Notes: a model not told the origin generated them from the sequence alone. A stretch of 8,705 nt of DNA from Fidelibacterota bacterium (GCA_022564085.1 JADFMC010000070.1:1-8705), one strand, 5' to 3'; shown: positions 1-7,047, counted from the first letter of the stretch. Numbers and translations are program-made.

Positions 1-284
1 AATATCCCGCCGGCCACTGGTTGTATTTTCGTGGATTCATTACCACCAAGTTTATCGGTCGTAGGTGGTGGCTCAAGTTGAGCGCCCGAATTATTCACGG
101 GCAGTCCAGTCTCATGATCAAGTATTAGAACGCTATACACTTGGGTTTCCGTGGCTGTTGGAAGCCCCGACTGTGGGTCAAACTGCAGGCTAGTGTCAGG
201 ATACTGATGGGCCACATTGAAAACATTGGTCTGGGCGAGCAGCGGGCTGCCGAAGAGGAGTAGGATGGCTGCTAATCTTTTCAA
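1..284 (-). CDS. Secreted protein of unknown function, N-terminal part (runs off the left edge)
   Basis: The frame is open from a TTG at 284-282 to the window edge, giving 94 residues. I chose TTG because GGGAG (complement of 293-297) sits 8 nt upstream and because the first residues form a classic signal peptide: a Lys-Arg start (MKRLAAILLLFGSPLLA), then a hydrophobic core, then a likely signal peptidase I cut after PLLA, before QTN. The mature part seen so far is polar, with Gln/Asn/Pro-rich stretches such as HQYPDTSLQFDPQSG and GAQLEPPPTTDKLGG, and no cysteine. I recognise no domain. The sequence after the signal peptide reads like an exported surface or periplasmic protein. It lies downstream of fumC on the same strand but 575 nt away, so it is probably a separate unit. 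Codon use looks less GC-rich than in the fumC-kor genes. Confidence 0.7.
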   Translation of the reverse strand, partial: MKRLAAILLLFGSPLLAQTNVFNVAHQYPDTSLQFDPQSGLPTATETQVYSVLILDHETGLPVNNSGAQLEPPPTTDKLGGNESTKIQPVAGGI

Positions 285-406
285 GAGGTATTCTCCCGTA
301 GTGTACTGATTAACAGACTCAGACACGAATTTAACAGCGCCCAGAAATAACTACACAATATTCTCACACCTCATGCTTGTTACCGCACTGTGAGCTAATT
401 GGATAA
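285..406. other. Upstream region of the secreted-protein gene
   Basis: No gene is visible. On the minus strand the leader runs from about 400 down to the GGGAG ribosome site at 293-297. A weak sigma70-like pair (TTGTGT, 18-nt spacer, TTAAAT on the minus strand, around 330-360) could be the promoter, but the match is poor. A 6-bp inverted repeat, CTCACA at 363-368 and TGTGAG at 389-394 with 20 nt between, lies upstream of it and could be an operator or chance. Confidence 0.25.
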
Positions 407-577
407 AAACTAAGGGAGACATTTCAAGTTTCCAAGGATTATCTCACGTCTCATCCGCAGCGTCTCCGGCTAGATCAGTTCGCGCTGATTAAGGATCTGA
501 TCGCCGCGCCCTTCGTAGAGATCTACCGGCTGCAAGTTCTTAAAATATTCAGGATTTTAAGTCCTGGTAATTATTAG
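407..577. other. Possible decayed coding fragment, strand undecided
   Basis: Both strands read like protein in complementary register, but neither has a usable start. On the plus strand, codons 407-577 are open between TAA (404-406) and TAG (575-577), with segments such as DYLTSHPQRLRLDQF and APFVEIYRLQ. On the minus strand the codons run from 556 to a TAG at 412-410, with segments such as NPEYFKNLQPVDLYEG and RGDQILNQRELI. That frame is broken by one TAG (complement of 470-472), which a single change from CAG would explain, and it continues as PETLRMRREIILGNLK. Either reading could be the remnant of a lost gene or part of a dispersed element. I do not recognise the family, and coding-like appearance on both strands can be coincidence. 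Confidence 0.25.
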
Positions 578-658
578 TCTCCCGCCTCGCCCGTTGGCCG
601 GGCTACGGCCAGAGGGGATGCGATTGTACCCCGCCGGCCCTGCCATCTGTGTGGCGGG
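550..658. repeat. Hairpin-rich intergenic segment
   Basis: Three separate inverted repeats follow each other: CAGGA (550-554) with TCCTG (562-566); GCCCG (589-593) with CGGGC (599-603); and CCCGCC (630-635) with GGCGGG (653-658). They lie downstream of fumC on its own strand, so read-through RNA would fold here. None is followed by a convincing T-tract on the minus strand, so I do not call a terminator. A structured RNA, a REP-type repeat cluster or GC-rich chance folding all remain possible. Confidence 0.35.
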
Positions 659-678
659 TCAGCAAAACATATGCCGTC

Positions 679-700
679 ACCCAACTATTCATGGCTGGGT
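679..700. repeat. REP-like 22-nt imperfect palindrome
   Basis: ACCCA (679-683) and TGGGT (696-700) pair. The inner bases continue the dyad almost to the centre (one A/C mismatch, then C-G, a T/G wobble, A-T, T-A). The right arm GGCTGGGTT is followed by AAAAGCCCAACC (702-713), so alternative pairings of TGGG and CCCA are possible. The form resembles dispersed palindromic repeats (REP) found between bacterial genes, but only one copy is visible here. It sits about 160 nt past the fumC stop. Confidence 0.35.
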
Positions 701-721
701 TAAAAGCCCAACCAAACCGGC

Positions 722-747
722 AGACGTCCTTTAGGGCGTTGTCTTAA
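722..747. repeat. Small interrupted hairpin past fumC
   Basis: AGAC at 722-725 pairs with GTCT at 743-746, with inner CC/GG pairing around a TTTA loop (AGACGTCC, TTTA, then GGGCGTTGTCT). The stem is interrupted and lacks a T-run, so it is a weak candidate for 3'-end structure of the fumC message. From here to the fumC stop at 860 I see nothing else. Confidence 0.2.
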
Positions 748-859
748 TAAGGGTGCCAACAACCTCGCCTGTTGCAGTCTTGTTATCTAACCCCAGCCGT
801 GAACTGCGGGGCCGGCAGCTCTGTTTATCGGTGGAAATTCGCGGCGAAAATGCTAACGG

Positions 860-2251
860 TCAATCTTCCGGCTTGGTCATGCTCAGGGGATCCAATAGGC
901 GGCTGAGCTCCTCATCGGAGAGGATGTTTTTCTCCCGGGCCACTTCCCGCACCGTGCGCCCGGAGGCATAGGCCTCCTTGGCGATAGCTGCGGCGGCATC
1001 GTAACCGATCACCGGCGCCAGGGAAGTGCTCATGGCCAGGCTGCCCTCAATGTTGTCGGCGCATTTCTGCTCGTCCACCCCTAATCCTTCGATCAGTTTA
1101 GTGCGGAATATCCGGGCGGCGCCGGCCAGAATCTCGATACTCTCCAGCAGGTTGTGGGCAATCAGCGGCAGCATCAGGTTCAGCTCGAAAACCCCACCCA
1201 AACCCCCCTGGGTGATGGCGGCGTCGTTGCCGATCACCTGCGCGGCAGTCTGAATTACCGACTCGCAGATCACCGGGTTTACTTTGCCGGGCATAATGCT
1301 GGAACCGGGCTGCACCGCCGGTAGTTGCAGCTCGCCCAACCCCGCCCGGGGCCCGGAGCCCAGCCAGCGGATATCGTTGGCGATCTTGGAGAGGCTGATG
1401 GCGATGGTTTTGAGCGCGCCGGAGGCCTCCACCGCACTGTCGGCGGTGGCCTGGGCCTCGAAGTGGTTGCGGGCCTCATGGAACTTTAGGCCGGTCAGCT
1501 TGGAGAGCTCCTTGGCCACCTGGCCGCCGAACTCCCGATGGGTATTGATCCCGGTGCCCACGGCGGTGCCTCCCAGCGCCAGTTGGCTCAGGGCCTTAAG
1601 GGCTTGGTCTACCCGGCCCAGGCCGTATTGCACCATGGCGGCATAGCCGGAAAACTCCTGGCCCAGCCGGATGGGGGTGGCATCCTGCAGGTGAGTGCGG
1701 CCGATCTTGATGATCTTGTCGAAGTCCTTGGCCTTGGTATCCAGCGCTGTATATAAAGCCTGCAATTGCGGTTTCAGCGATTGCGCCAGGGCGATGGATG
1801 CGGCCAGGTGAATCGAGGTGGGGATTACGTCGTTGCTGGACTGGCCCTTATTAACGTGGTCGTTGGGATGCACCGGTTCGTGGCTGCCGATCTGGCCGCC
1901 CATCAACTCACTGGCCCGGTTGCCGATCACCTCATTGGCATTCATATTGCTGGAGGTCCCGGAGCCGGTCTGAAAAACATCGATAGGGAATTGGTCATCC
2001 AATTTGCCATCGATAACTTCTTGGGCGGCCTGCATTATAGCATGGCCCCGTTTTTTGTCCAGCAGCCCCAGGTTCTGGTTTACCTGGGCCGCAGCCCATT
2101 TGATCATCCCCAGAGCCCGGATCATACCGGTGGGAATGGTCAGGCCGCTGACAGGGAAATTTTCCACAGCCCGTTGGGTCTGGGCGCCATAATAGGCCCC
2201 CTCAGGCACCCGCATCTCACCCATCGAATCCCGTTCAACCCTGGTTCCCAT
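860..2251 (-). CDS. fumC: Class II fumarate hydratase (fumarase C)
   Basis: Interconverts fumarate and malate in the TCA cycle as a cytosolic homotetramer that needs no iron-sulfur cluster. The 463-residue length is normal for the family. Visible motifs in order: TGSGTSSNMNANE near residues 95-107; VHPNDHVN at 127-134 (the HPND second-site loop); GRTHLQDATP at 184-193 with the catalytic His187; and the superfamily signature GSSIMPGKVNP at 316-326 holding the catalytic Ser on its mobile loop. THLQDATP and HPND favour fumarase over aspartase, which usually has TQLQDAVP and NPND. Arginosuccinate lyase and adenylosuccinate lyase fit worse. It is the last gene of the probable korA-korB-CBS-fumC operon, starting 60 nt after the CBS gene. 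Its ribosome site is weak (AAAGG about 8 nt before ATG). No frameshift or missing key residue is seen. Confidence 0.97.
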   Translation of the reverse strand: MGTRVERDSMGEMRVPEGAYYGAQTQRAVENFPVSGLTIPTGMIRALGMIKWAAAQVNQNLGLLDKKRGHAIMQAAQEVIDGKLDDQFPIDVFQTGSGTSSNMNANEVIGNRASELMGGQIGSHEPVHPNDHVNKGQSSNDVIPTSIHLAASIALAQSLKPQLQALYTALDTKAKDFDKIIKIGRTHLQDATPIRLGQEFSGYAAMVQYGLGRVDQALKALSQLALGGTAVGTGINTHREFGGQVAKELSKLTGLKFHEARNHFEAQATADSAVEASGALKTIAISLSKIANDIRWLGSGPRAGLGELQLPAVQPGSSIMPGKVNPVICESVIQTAAQVIGNDAAITQGGLGGVFELNLMLPLIAHNLLESIEILAGAARIFRTKLIEGLGVDEQKCADNIEGSLAMSTSLAPVIGYDAAAAIAKEAYASGRTVREVAREKNILSDEELSRLLDPLSMTKPED

Positions 2252-2311
2252 GGCGCTACCTTTTATAATTCGCTAAAGTGGTAGATTGCGGTCGGCCGCG
2301 TGGCCCGAAAC

Positions 2312-2842
2312 TTATCCGCCTTCCCGTTCGGAGGCTTCGCGCACCGGCCGGGGGGGCAGATTCAGAATTTCCTTCTGATAAAATAGCGCCAGGTGATTTA
2401 CGATGTCCCGCATGGAAACAAATCCTTCAGGTTTGCGCTTATCACCGACGATGGGTATATGGCGATAGCCCCGGTCGTACATGTGGTTGAGGGCATGGGC
2501 GATGGAGTCGTCCATGCGCAGTACATCGGGATTGGCAGTCATATGCTCGCCGGCGGTGGCCTTGCTGTGATCCAGCCCCCGGCCCATCACCCGGCGGATC
2601 AGGTCCCGTTCAGTGAGGATACCCACCAGCCGGCCACCGTCTTCCACGAGCACACAACCGACATGGTTCTTCATCATCAACGCTACTACGTCCTTGATGG
2701 GTGTGGCCCGGTTCACCAGGGTCAGCGGCTGAAGTCCTAAGGCACTGAGGGGGTCATCCAGATGCACCGCCGCCACCAGAGTGGGAGCGTCTTCTTCCCG
2801 CTCGTCCATTTGTTGGAGTTCGTCATCTAGTTCTTCGGTCAT
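2312..2842 (-). CDS. Two-CBS-domain protein, probable nucleotide-responsive regulator
   Basis: A 176-residue soluble protein made of a CBS pair with short tails. After an acidic N-terminus (EELDDELQQMDEREED, residues 3-18), CBS1 covers about 40-85 (VNRATPIKDVVALMM, then VGILTERDLIRRV) and CBS2 about 100-155 (HMTANPDVLRMDDSIAHAL, then GFVSMRDIVNHL). The repeated T/S-x-RD motif at the end of each domain is the usual ribose/phosphate contact for adenine nucleotides. There is no attached enzyme, channel or DNA-binding domain, so it is a stand-alone Bateman module. AAGGAGG (complement of 2848-2854) lies 5 nt before ATG, a strong ribosome site. It starts 18 nt after korB, so it is co-transcribed. 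A role in sensing AMP/ATP or NAD(H) for the neighbouring oxidoreductase is inferred from position alone. Confidence 0.9.
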   Translation of the reverse strand: MTEELDDELQQMDEREEDAPTLVAAVHLDDPLSALGLQPLTLVNRATPIKDVVALMMKNHVGCVLVEDGGRLVGILTERDLIRRVMGRGLDHSKATAGEHMTANPDVLRMDDSIAHALNHMYDRGYRHIPIVGDKRKPEGFVSMRDIVNHLALFYQKEILNLPPRPVREASEREGG

Positions 2843-2860
2843 AGTGTCCTCCTTAGCTCT

Positions 2861-3892
2861 TCAGTCTACAATCCAGGTATGCCCCTCGTGGAGCAGCGCC
2901 TGCAAGTCACCTTTGCCCAGCTGCTGTACTGCTGCCTCGATCTGGCGGTGCACCAGGTCCTCGTAAGTATCCTGTTGTTCCTGATAGATAATCCCCAGTG
3001 GGGTGGGAAAATCGGCCATGTAGGTCAGCTCGCTGAGCATGAGCGCTAACATTTTATCACTCTTGTCGTGGACCACAATATCGTCCACCGAATAACCATC
3101 CTGCTCCAGGTCCACCACCACCGGCCGGTGCCCGTCCATCCGGATACCCTTATTATGGCCTTCGCCGAATAACATCGGTTGGCCGTCTTCCAGCAGCAGC
3201 TGGTGCTCCAGTTTATGGGGCTTTTCCGATAGATCGACAAAGGCGTTATCGTTGAAAATCAAGCAATTCTGGTATATTTCCAGGAAAGAGGTCCCTTTAT
3301 GCTGGTAGGCGGCGGCGAGCATTTTCTGTAGATGCTTGCCCTCCACATCCAGGCTGCGAGCGATGAAAGTACCGGCGGAACCCAGGGCGAAGGCCGGCGG
3401 GTTTAACGGACGGTCAACCGAACCGAAGGGCGTGCTTTTAGTCTTTTTACCGGGCTCGGAGGTCGGTGAATATTGCCCCTTGGTCAACCCGTAAATCCGG
3501 TTGTTGACCAGCAGAATATTTATATCAAGATTACGTCGCAAGAGGTGCACCAGGTGGTTAGCGCCGATACTGAGGCTGTCGCCGTCGCCGGTGACCACCC
3601 AGACGCTCAGGTCGGGATTGGCCAACTTGACGCCGGTGGCCACGGTGGTGGCCCGGCCGTGAATCGTATGAAAGCCATAGGTATTCATATAGTAGGGGAA
3701 CCGGCTGGCACAACCGATCCCGGAGATGAATACTATCTGCTCTTTGCGATGTCCCAACTCCGGGAAGGTTTTCTGCACCTGCGCCAGGATGGAATAATCG
3801 CCGCAGCCCGGACACCAGCGTATGACCTGGTCCGAGACGAAATCCTTGCGCTTAAGGGCGGGCTGTTCGATTTCAGCCGTATTAACCGACAT
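2861..3892 (-). CDS. korB: 2-oxoacid:ferredoxin oxidoreductase beta subunit (probably 2-oxoglutarate)
   Basis: The thiamine-diphosphate and [4Fe-4S] subunit of a two-subunit ferredoxin oxidoreductase. It catalyses 2-oxoacid + CoA + oxidised ferredoxin to acyl-CoA + CO2 + reduced ferredoxin, most likely 2-oxoglutarate to succinyl-CoA or the reverse. The 343-residue length fits KorB-type subunits. Cys27 and Cys30 (WCPGCG), Cys61 (GIGCAS) and Cys210 (IYQNC) match the four cluster ligands of this family. GFHTIHGRATTVATG at 73-87 and the TPP/Mg motif GDGDSLSIG (102-110) followed by NNRIYGLTKGQ (130-140) form the cofactor site. A GGGAG ribosome site (complement of 3902-3906) lies inside the end of korA, and only one base separates the korA stop from this ATG, so translation is probably coupled. 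Substrate choice cannot be proved from motifs; pyruvate or a broad 2-oxoacid range is the alternative. Confidence 0.93.
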   Translation of the reverse strand: MSVNTAEIEQPALKRKDFVSDQVIRWCPGCGDYSILAQVQKTFPELGHRKEQIVFISGIGCASRFPYYMNTYGFHTIHGRATTVATGVKLANPDLSVWVVTGDGDSLSIGANHLVHLLRRNLDINILLVNNRIYGLTKGQYSPTSEPGKKTKSTPFGSVDRPLNPPAFALGSAGTFIARSLDVEGKHLQKMLAAAYQHKGTSFLEIYQNCLIFNDNAFVDLSEKPHKLEHQLLLEDGQPMLFGEGHNKGIRMDGHRPVVVDLEQDGYSVDDIVVHDKSDKMLALMLSELTYMADFPTPLGIIYQEQQDTYEDLVHRQIEAAVQQLGKGDLQALLHEGHTWIVD

Positions 3893-3893
3893 C

Positions 3894-5759
3894 TTATTTT
3901 TCTCCCAAAATTTGTATTATTCTTTCTTCGATCTCGCTGGGAAAGAACGGCTTCCCGCTCACTTTGCTAAGCACATTCGCATCAACTAGAAATTCGGCCC
4001 TGATGATCCGGGTCAATTGGCCGGTGTTGATCTCGGGCACGATGATCTTGGGGAACCGCAGCAGCAACTCACCCAAATTGGAAGGGAACGGGTTCAGGTG
4101 GCGCAAGTGCAACTGCGATACCGAATAGCCCTGTTTGCGAGCGCTGTCCACGGCCGCCCGGATGGCGCCATAGGTGGAGCCCCAGCCCAAAACCAGCAGC
4201 TCGCTGGAATCATCCCCATGGATGGTGGCCAGCGGAATATTCCGGGCCACCACCGCCACCTTCTGGGCCCGGCGGTCCACCATCTGTTGGTGGTTATCGT
4301 AGTCGCCGCTGACGTTGCCGGTGCGGCTGTCCTTCTCTAAGCCACCAATACGGTGTTCCAGAGCCGGTGTTCCCGGTACGGCCCAACCACGGGCCATGGC
4401 TTCCTGATCGATGAAATCGAAGGGATAAAACTCGCCGTTGGAGTCGGTTACCTTGTGATTTTTAATTGGTGGCAAGGCATCAATATCCGGGAGCAGCCAA
4501 GGTTCGGAGCCGCTGCCCAAATAGCCGTCGGATAATAGGATTACCGGGATCATATGCTCGATGGCGATCCGGCAGGCCTCATAGGCGGTGTTAAAACAGT
4601 CGGCCGGGGTGGCCGCCGCCAGCACCACTATGGGTGATTCGCCATTACGTCCATACATGGCCTGGAACAGGTCGGATTGCTCTGTTTTGGTGGGCATACC
4701 GGTGCTGGGTCCGCCGCGCTGCACATTGATGGCCACCAGGGGCAGTTCCGCAGATATGGCCAGACCCATCGCCTCGGATTTCAAGGCCATGCCCGGTCCG
4801 CTGGTGGCGGTGACAGCCAAGGCGCCGGCGTAAGCAGCTCCGATGGCAGAGGTCACGGCCGCGATCTCATCCTCCGCCTGGAAGGTCAAAACCCGGAAAT
4901 GCTTATAGCCCGACAAGATATGCAGAATATCGCTGGCGGGGGTGATGGGATAACCGGAGAAGAACAGCCGCAGGCCGTTTAAATTGGCTGCCGCCACCAA
5001 CCCCATAGCGAGGGCCTGGTTACCCATTATATTGCGGTAGGTGCCGGCCGGCTTCTTAGCTTTGAGCACCACATAACTGGTTGATATTTCTTCGGTGGTG
5101 TACCCGAAATTGAAGCCCGCCTGCAGGGCCCGTTTATTGGCTTCCACGATTTCGGGGCGGCTTTTGAACTTGGTTTCGATAAACTTGATCGTGGTGTCCA
5201 TGGGACGGCTATACATCCAGTATAGCAGCCCCAGGGCGAACATGTTAGTGGAGCGGGCGATAATCTTGGGTGGCAACCCCATATCGGACAGGGCTTCCCC
5301 AACCAGCCTGGTCATGTCGACATCGATCAGCTTGTAATCGACCAGCGTCTGGCCGTCTTCCAGAGGGTTGGAGTCCCACCCGGCCAGTTGCAGGTTGCGT
5401 TTATTAAAATTGGCGGCATTGACAATGATGGTGCCGTTGGACCGCAGATCGGACAAATGCACCTTCAGAGCAGCGGGATTCATGGCGACCAGTACGTCGG
5501 GGTGATCACCCGGTGTCTGAATTTCCCGGCTGGAAAACTGAATCTGGAACGAACTGACACCGGCCAACGATCCGGCCGGGGCGCGAATCTCCGCAGGGAA
5601 ATCCGGCAGTGTCGCCAAATCATTCCCCACTAGAGCAGTTGTGTCGGTGAATTGGTGCCCGGTAAGCTGCATACCGTCTCCCGAATCACCGGCGAACCTG
5701 ATGGTTACCTGCTCCAGCGTCTCGACGTTTTTCTTGGAACCTTTTTTGGTCTCACTCAT
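3894..5759 (-). CDS. korA: 2-oxoacid:ferredoxin oxidoreductase alpha subunit with fused gamma domain
   Basis: Pairs with the KorB product to form the oxidoreductase. The 621 residues contain the gamma domain at the N-terminus (about 18-230; glycine-rich FAGDSGDGM at 22-30, then FPAEIRAPAGSLAGVSSFQI) fused to the alpha pyrimidine-binding domain (about 245 onward). SGYPITPASD at 268-277 is the family YPITP signature that contacts CoA and the 2-oxoacid. FQAEDEIAAV at 293-302 and TSGPGMALKSEA at 319-330 follow, and a C-terminal transketolase-like domain runs to 621. No ferredoxin-type CxxCxxC cluster is present, so electrons go to a free ferredoxin. The ATG start is followed by a Lys-rich tail before the conserved VTIRFAGD, normal for this group. 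No strong Shine-Dalgarno is seen upstream. It is the first gene of the operon and divergent from selD. Confidence 0.94.
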   Translation of the reverse strand: MSETKKGSKKNVETLEQVTIRFAGDSGDGMQLTGHQFTDTTALVGNDLATLPDFPAEIRAPAGSLAGVSSFQIQFSSREIQTPGDHPDVLVAMNPAALKVHLSDLRSNGTIIVNAANFNKRNLQLAGWDSNPLEDGQTLVDYKLIDVDMTRLVGEALSDMGLPPKIIARSTNMFALGLLYWMYSRPMDTTIKFIETKFKSRPEIVEANKRALQAGFNFGYTTEEISTSYVVLKAKKPAGTYRNIMGNQALAMGLVAAANLNGLRLFFSGYPITPASDILHILSGYKHFRVLTFQAEDEIAAVTSAIGAAYAGALAVTATSGPGMALKSEAMGLAISAELPLVAINVQRGGPSTGMPTKTEQSDLFQAMYGRNGESPIVVLAAATPADCFNTAYEACRIAIEHMIPVILLSDGYLGSGSEPWLLPDIDALPPIKNHKVTDSNGEFYPFDFIDQEAMARGWAVPGTPALEHRIGGLEKDSRTGNVSGDYDNHQQMVDRRAQKVAVVARNIPLATIHGDDSSELLVLGWGSTYGAIRAAVDSARKQGYSVSQLHLRHLNPFPSNLGELLLRFPKIIVPEINTGQLTRIIRAEFLVDANVLSKVSGKPFFPSEIEERIIQILGEK

Positions 5760-5964
5760 GATCTAATATTTTGTTATTCTCATATTATGATTGCTGCCCG
5801 GCCATCATTTCCACCAAAAGTTGCCTTTGGCCGATAGCAAAGTTACCAACGACCATTCGATTTACGGTACGTTTTTCCCAGTGCGCCAATCACTCCTTGT
5901 GAGGCGTGAGAGTTGGTATATTTTGGATGCCCGGTTAGATATCAATGGATAAATTAGCAGCGCT
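5760..5964. promoter_or_regulatory. Divergent intergenic region between korA and selD
   Basis: This gap of about 205 nt must hold the promoters of both the kor operon (leftward) and selD (rightward). On the korA side an AT-rich stretch at about 5760-5790 (CATAATATGAG on the minus strand) could hold a -10 element, but I find no convincing -35 partner. TCACTCCTTGTGA at 5890-5902 is a small dyad (TCAC/GTGA) that could be an operator. No riboswitch is recognisable. Confidence 0.4.
5913..5941 (+). promoter_or_regulatory. Candidate selD promoter
   Basis: TTGGTA (5913-5918) and TAGATA (5936-5941) are separated by exactly 17 nt, a sigma70-like arrangement pointing at selD with the ATG 23 nt past the -10. 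The hexamers match consensus only in part (4 of 6 and 3 of 6), so this is tentative. Confidence 0.28.
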
Positions 5965-7011
5965 ATGCATAAACGATTGACGCAACTCAGTCACGGTTCC
6001 GGTTGAGCTTGTAAGCTCGGTCCCAGCGAGCTGGCCCAGGTGCTGGGCCATTTACCGCGCCAGAAACCGAACCAACGGGTCGTGGTGGGCTATGAATCCT
6101 CCGACGATGCCGCCGCTATGCGTCTGGACAACGGGGCCCTCCTTTTGCAGACTGTGGATTTCATCACCCCGGTGGTGGACGACCCCTACCAGTTCGGGCA
6201 GATTGCCGCAGCCAACTCGCTCTCAGACATTTACGCCATGGGAGGCCGGCCGCTGATGGCCCTGAACGTGGTGGCTTTCCCGCGCGACCTACTGCCCCTG
6301 ACCATGCTGGAAGAGATCCTCAAAGGCGGTATGGCTAAGGCGCAGGAGGCGGGTATACCCATTTTGGGCGGCCATACCATAGAAGACCACGAACCTAAAT
6401 ACGGGCTGGTGGTCACCGGCGAAGTGCAGGAAAATCAACTGATCCGTAACAACACCGCCCGGCCCGGGGATCTGCTGATCCTGACCAAACCGCTGGGCAC
6501 CGGCATCATTGCCACGGCCATCAAAGAAGCCCAGGCCGACGACCAGGTGGTGGCACAAGCCGGCCGGACCATGGCCACCTTAAACCGGGCCGCCGCCGAG
6601 GCCGCCCAGGAAGTAGGGGTCAATGCCATGACCGACGTGAGCGGTTTCGGCCTGCTGGGCCACCTGCTTGAGATGTGCACCGCCAGCGGCGTGAAGGCGC
6701 ACCTGGAACTTAAAAGCCTGCCGGTCCTGCCCGGCGCCCGGGAACTGGCCGAAAAAGGCTTTATTCCCGGAGGCAGCCGGCGGAACCTGAAGCACGTTGA
6801 GCAAGCCCTAACGATTGACGGGCCGCTCACCGAAGTGGATACCCTGATCGCCGCCGATGCCCAGACATCGGGTGGGCTGCTGATGGCCGTGCACAGCAAA
6901 AAAGCCGACCGCCTGCTGGCCGCCCTCAAGGAACGGGGCGTCAGCGAAGCGGTCTTTATCGGGGCGCTGGCATCGGGCGGGCCTTCTACCATCACCCTCA
7001 AAGCCAAGTAA
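5965..7011 (+). CDS. selD: Selenide, water dikinase (selenophosphate synthetase) containing selenocysteine
   Basis: Makes selenophosphate from selenide and ATP, the selenium donor for Sec-tRNA and for selenouridine. Read through one in-frame TGA (6004-6006, residue 14) the protein has 348 residues, normal for SelD. The N-terminus reads RLTQLSHGSGUACK, matching the family motif in which U or Cys precedes G/A-C-K. Key residues sit at a constant offset of 3 from E. coli SelD: U14 (C17), K17 (K20), D48 (D51), D65 (D68), D88 (D91), D224 (D227). Also visible are NSLSDIYAMGG at 84-94, GGHT at 135-138, MTDVSGFGLLGHL at 222-234 and AQTSGG at 299-304. ATG 5965 is chosen because an in-frame TAA (5950-5952) lies just upstream and no other ATG or GTG precedes the U. 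A GTG at 6040 would remove the catalytic segment. The ribosome site is weak. UGA decoding implies selA, selB and selC elsewhere in the genome. Confidence 0.95.
6004..6050 (+). promoter_or_regulatory. Sec codon with candidate bacterial SECIS hairpins
   Basis: Just after the UGA (6004-6006), within the coding sequence where bacterial SECIS elements sit, are two strong hairpins. Hairpin A pairs AGCTCG (6014-6019) with CGAGCT (6027-6032) around the loop GTCCCAG. Hairpin B pairs TGGCCCAG (6032-6039) with CTGGGCCA (6043-6050) around GTG, a perfect 8-bp stem with a loop starting in G. The distance from UGA to loop is 13 nt for A and 33 nt for B. Bacterial SECIS loops usually lie roughly 16-37 nt away with a G early in the loop, which favours B, while the GGUC near the loop of A resembles the E. 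coli fdhF loop. The two share only base 6032. A competing small stem, GAGCT (6005-6009) with AGCTC (6014-6018), overlaps the UGA itself. Which one binds SelB is not decidable here. Confidence 0.6.
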
Positions 7012-7019
7012 GATTTAGA

Positions 7020-7047
7020 TACTCGATCCTCGATATTGGATGTTCGA
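7020..7047. repeat. Degenerate heptanucleotide tandem repeat (4 units)
   Basis: Four 7-nt units in register: TACTCGA, TCCTCGA, TATTGGA, TGTTCGA. A weaker unit may precede (ATTTAGA, 7013-7019) and TAGGCGG follows. The array begins 9 nt past the selD stop, in the gap between two convergent genes. Heptamer repeats of this kind are known as short tandem repeats in various bacteria; no function is evident. Confidence 0.65.

Noticed and set aside
579..760. Riboswitch or rho-independent terminator
   Set aside because: I could not match known riboswitch core motifs on either strand, and none of the stems has a following T-run in the fumC direction.
860..2251. Aspartase rather than fumarase
   Set aside because: THLQDATP and HPND are fumarase-type; aspartase normally shows TQLQDAVP and NPND.
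1766..2284. Long open frame antisense to fumC (plus strand)
   Set aside because: It mirrors the codon structure of a clearly real fumarase gene, has no family resemblance and no independent ribosome site.
3473..3970. Long open frame antisense to korB and the end of korA
   Set aside because: Shadow of well-recognised genes; high GC at third positions keeps antisense frames open.
5945..5980. 11-codon upstream ORF (MDKLAALCIND) overlapping the selD start in another frame
   Set aside because: No ribosome site before its ATG and no conserved feature; most likely chance.
6435..7007. 190-residue open frame antisense to selD
   Set aside because: Ser/Arg/Ala-rich low-complexity product typical of antisense frames; selD is unambiguous.
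6040..7011. SelD starting at GTG 6040 as a 323-residue protein
   Set aside because: It lacks the catalytic HGSGUACK segment and Lys17; the upstream frame through TGA restores a full family-length protein.
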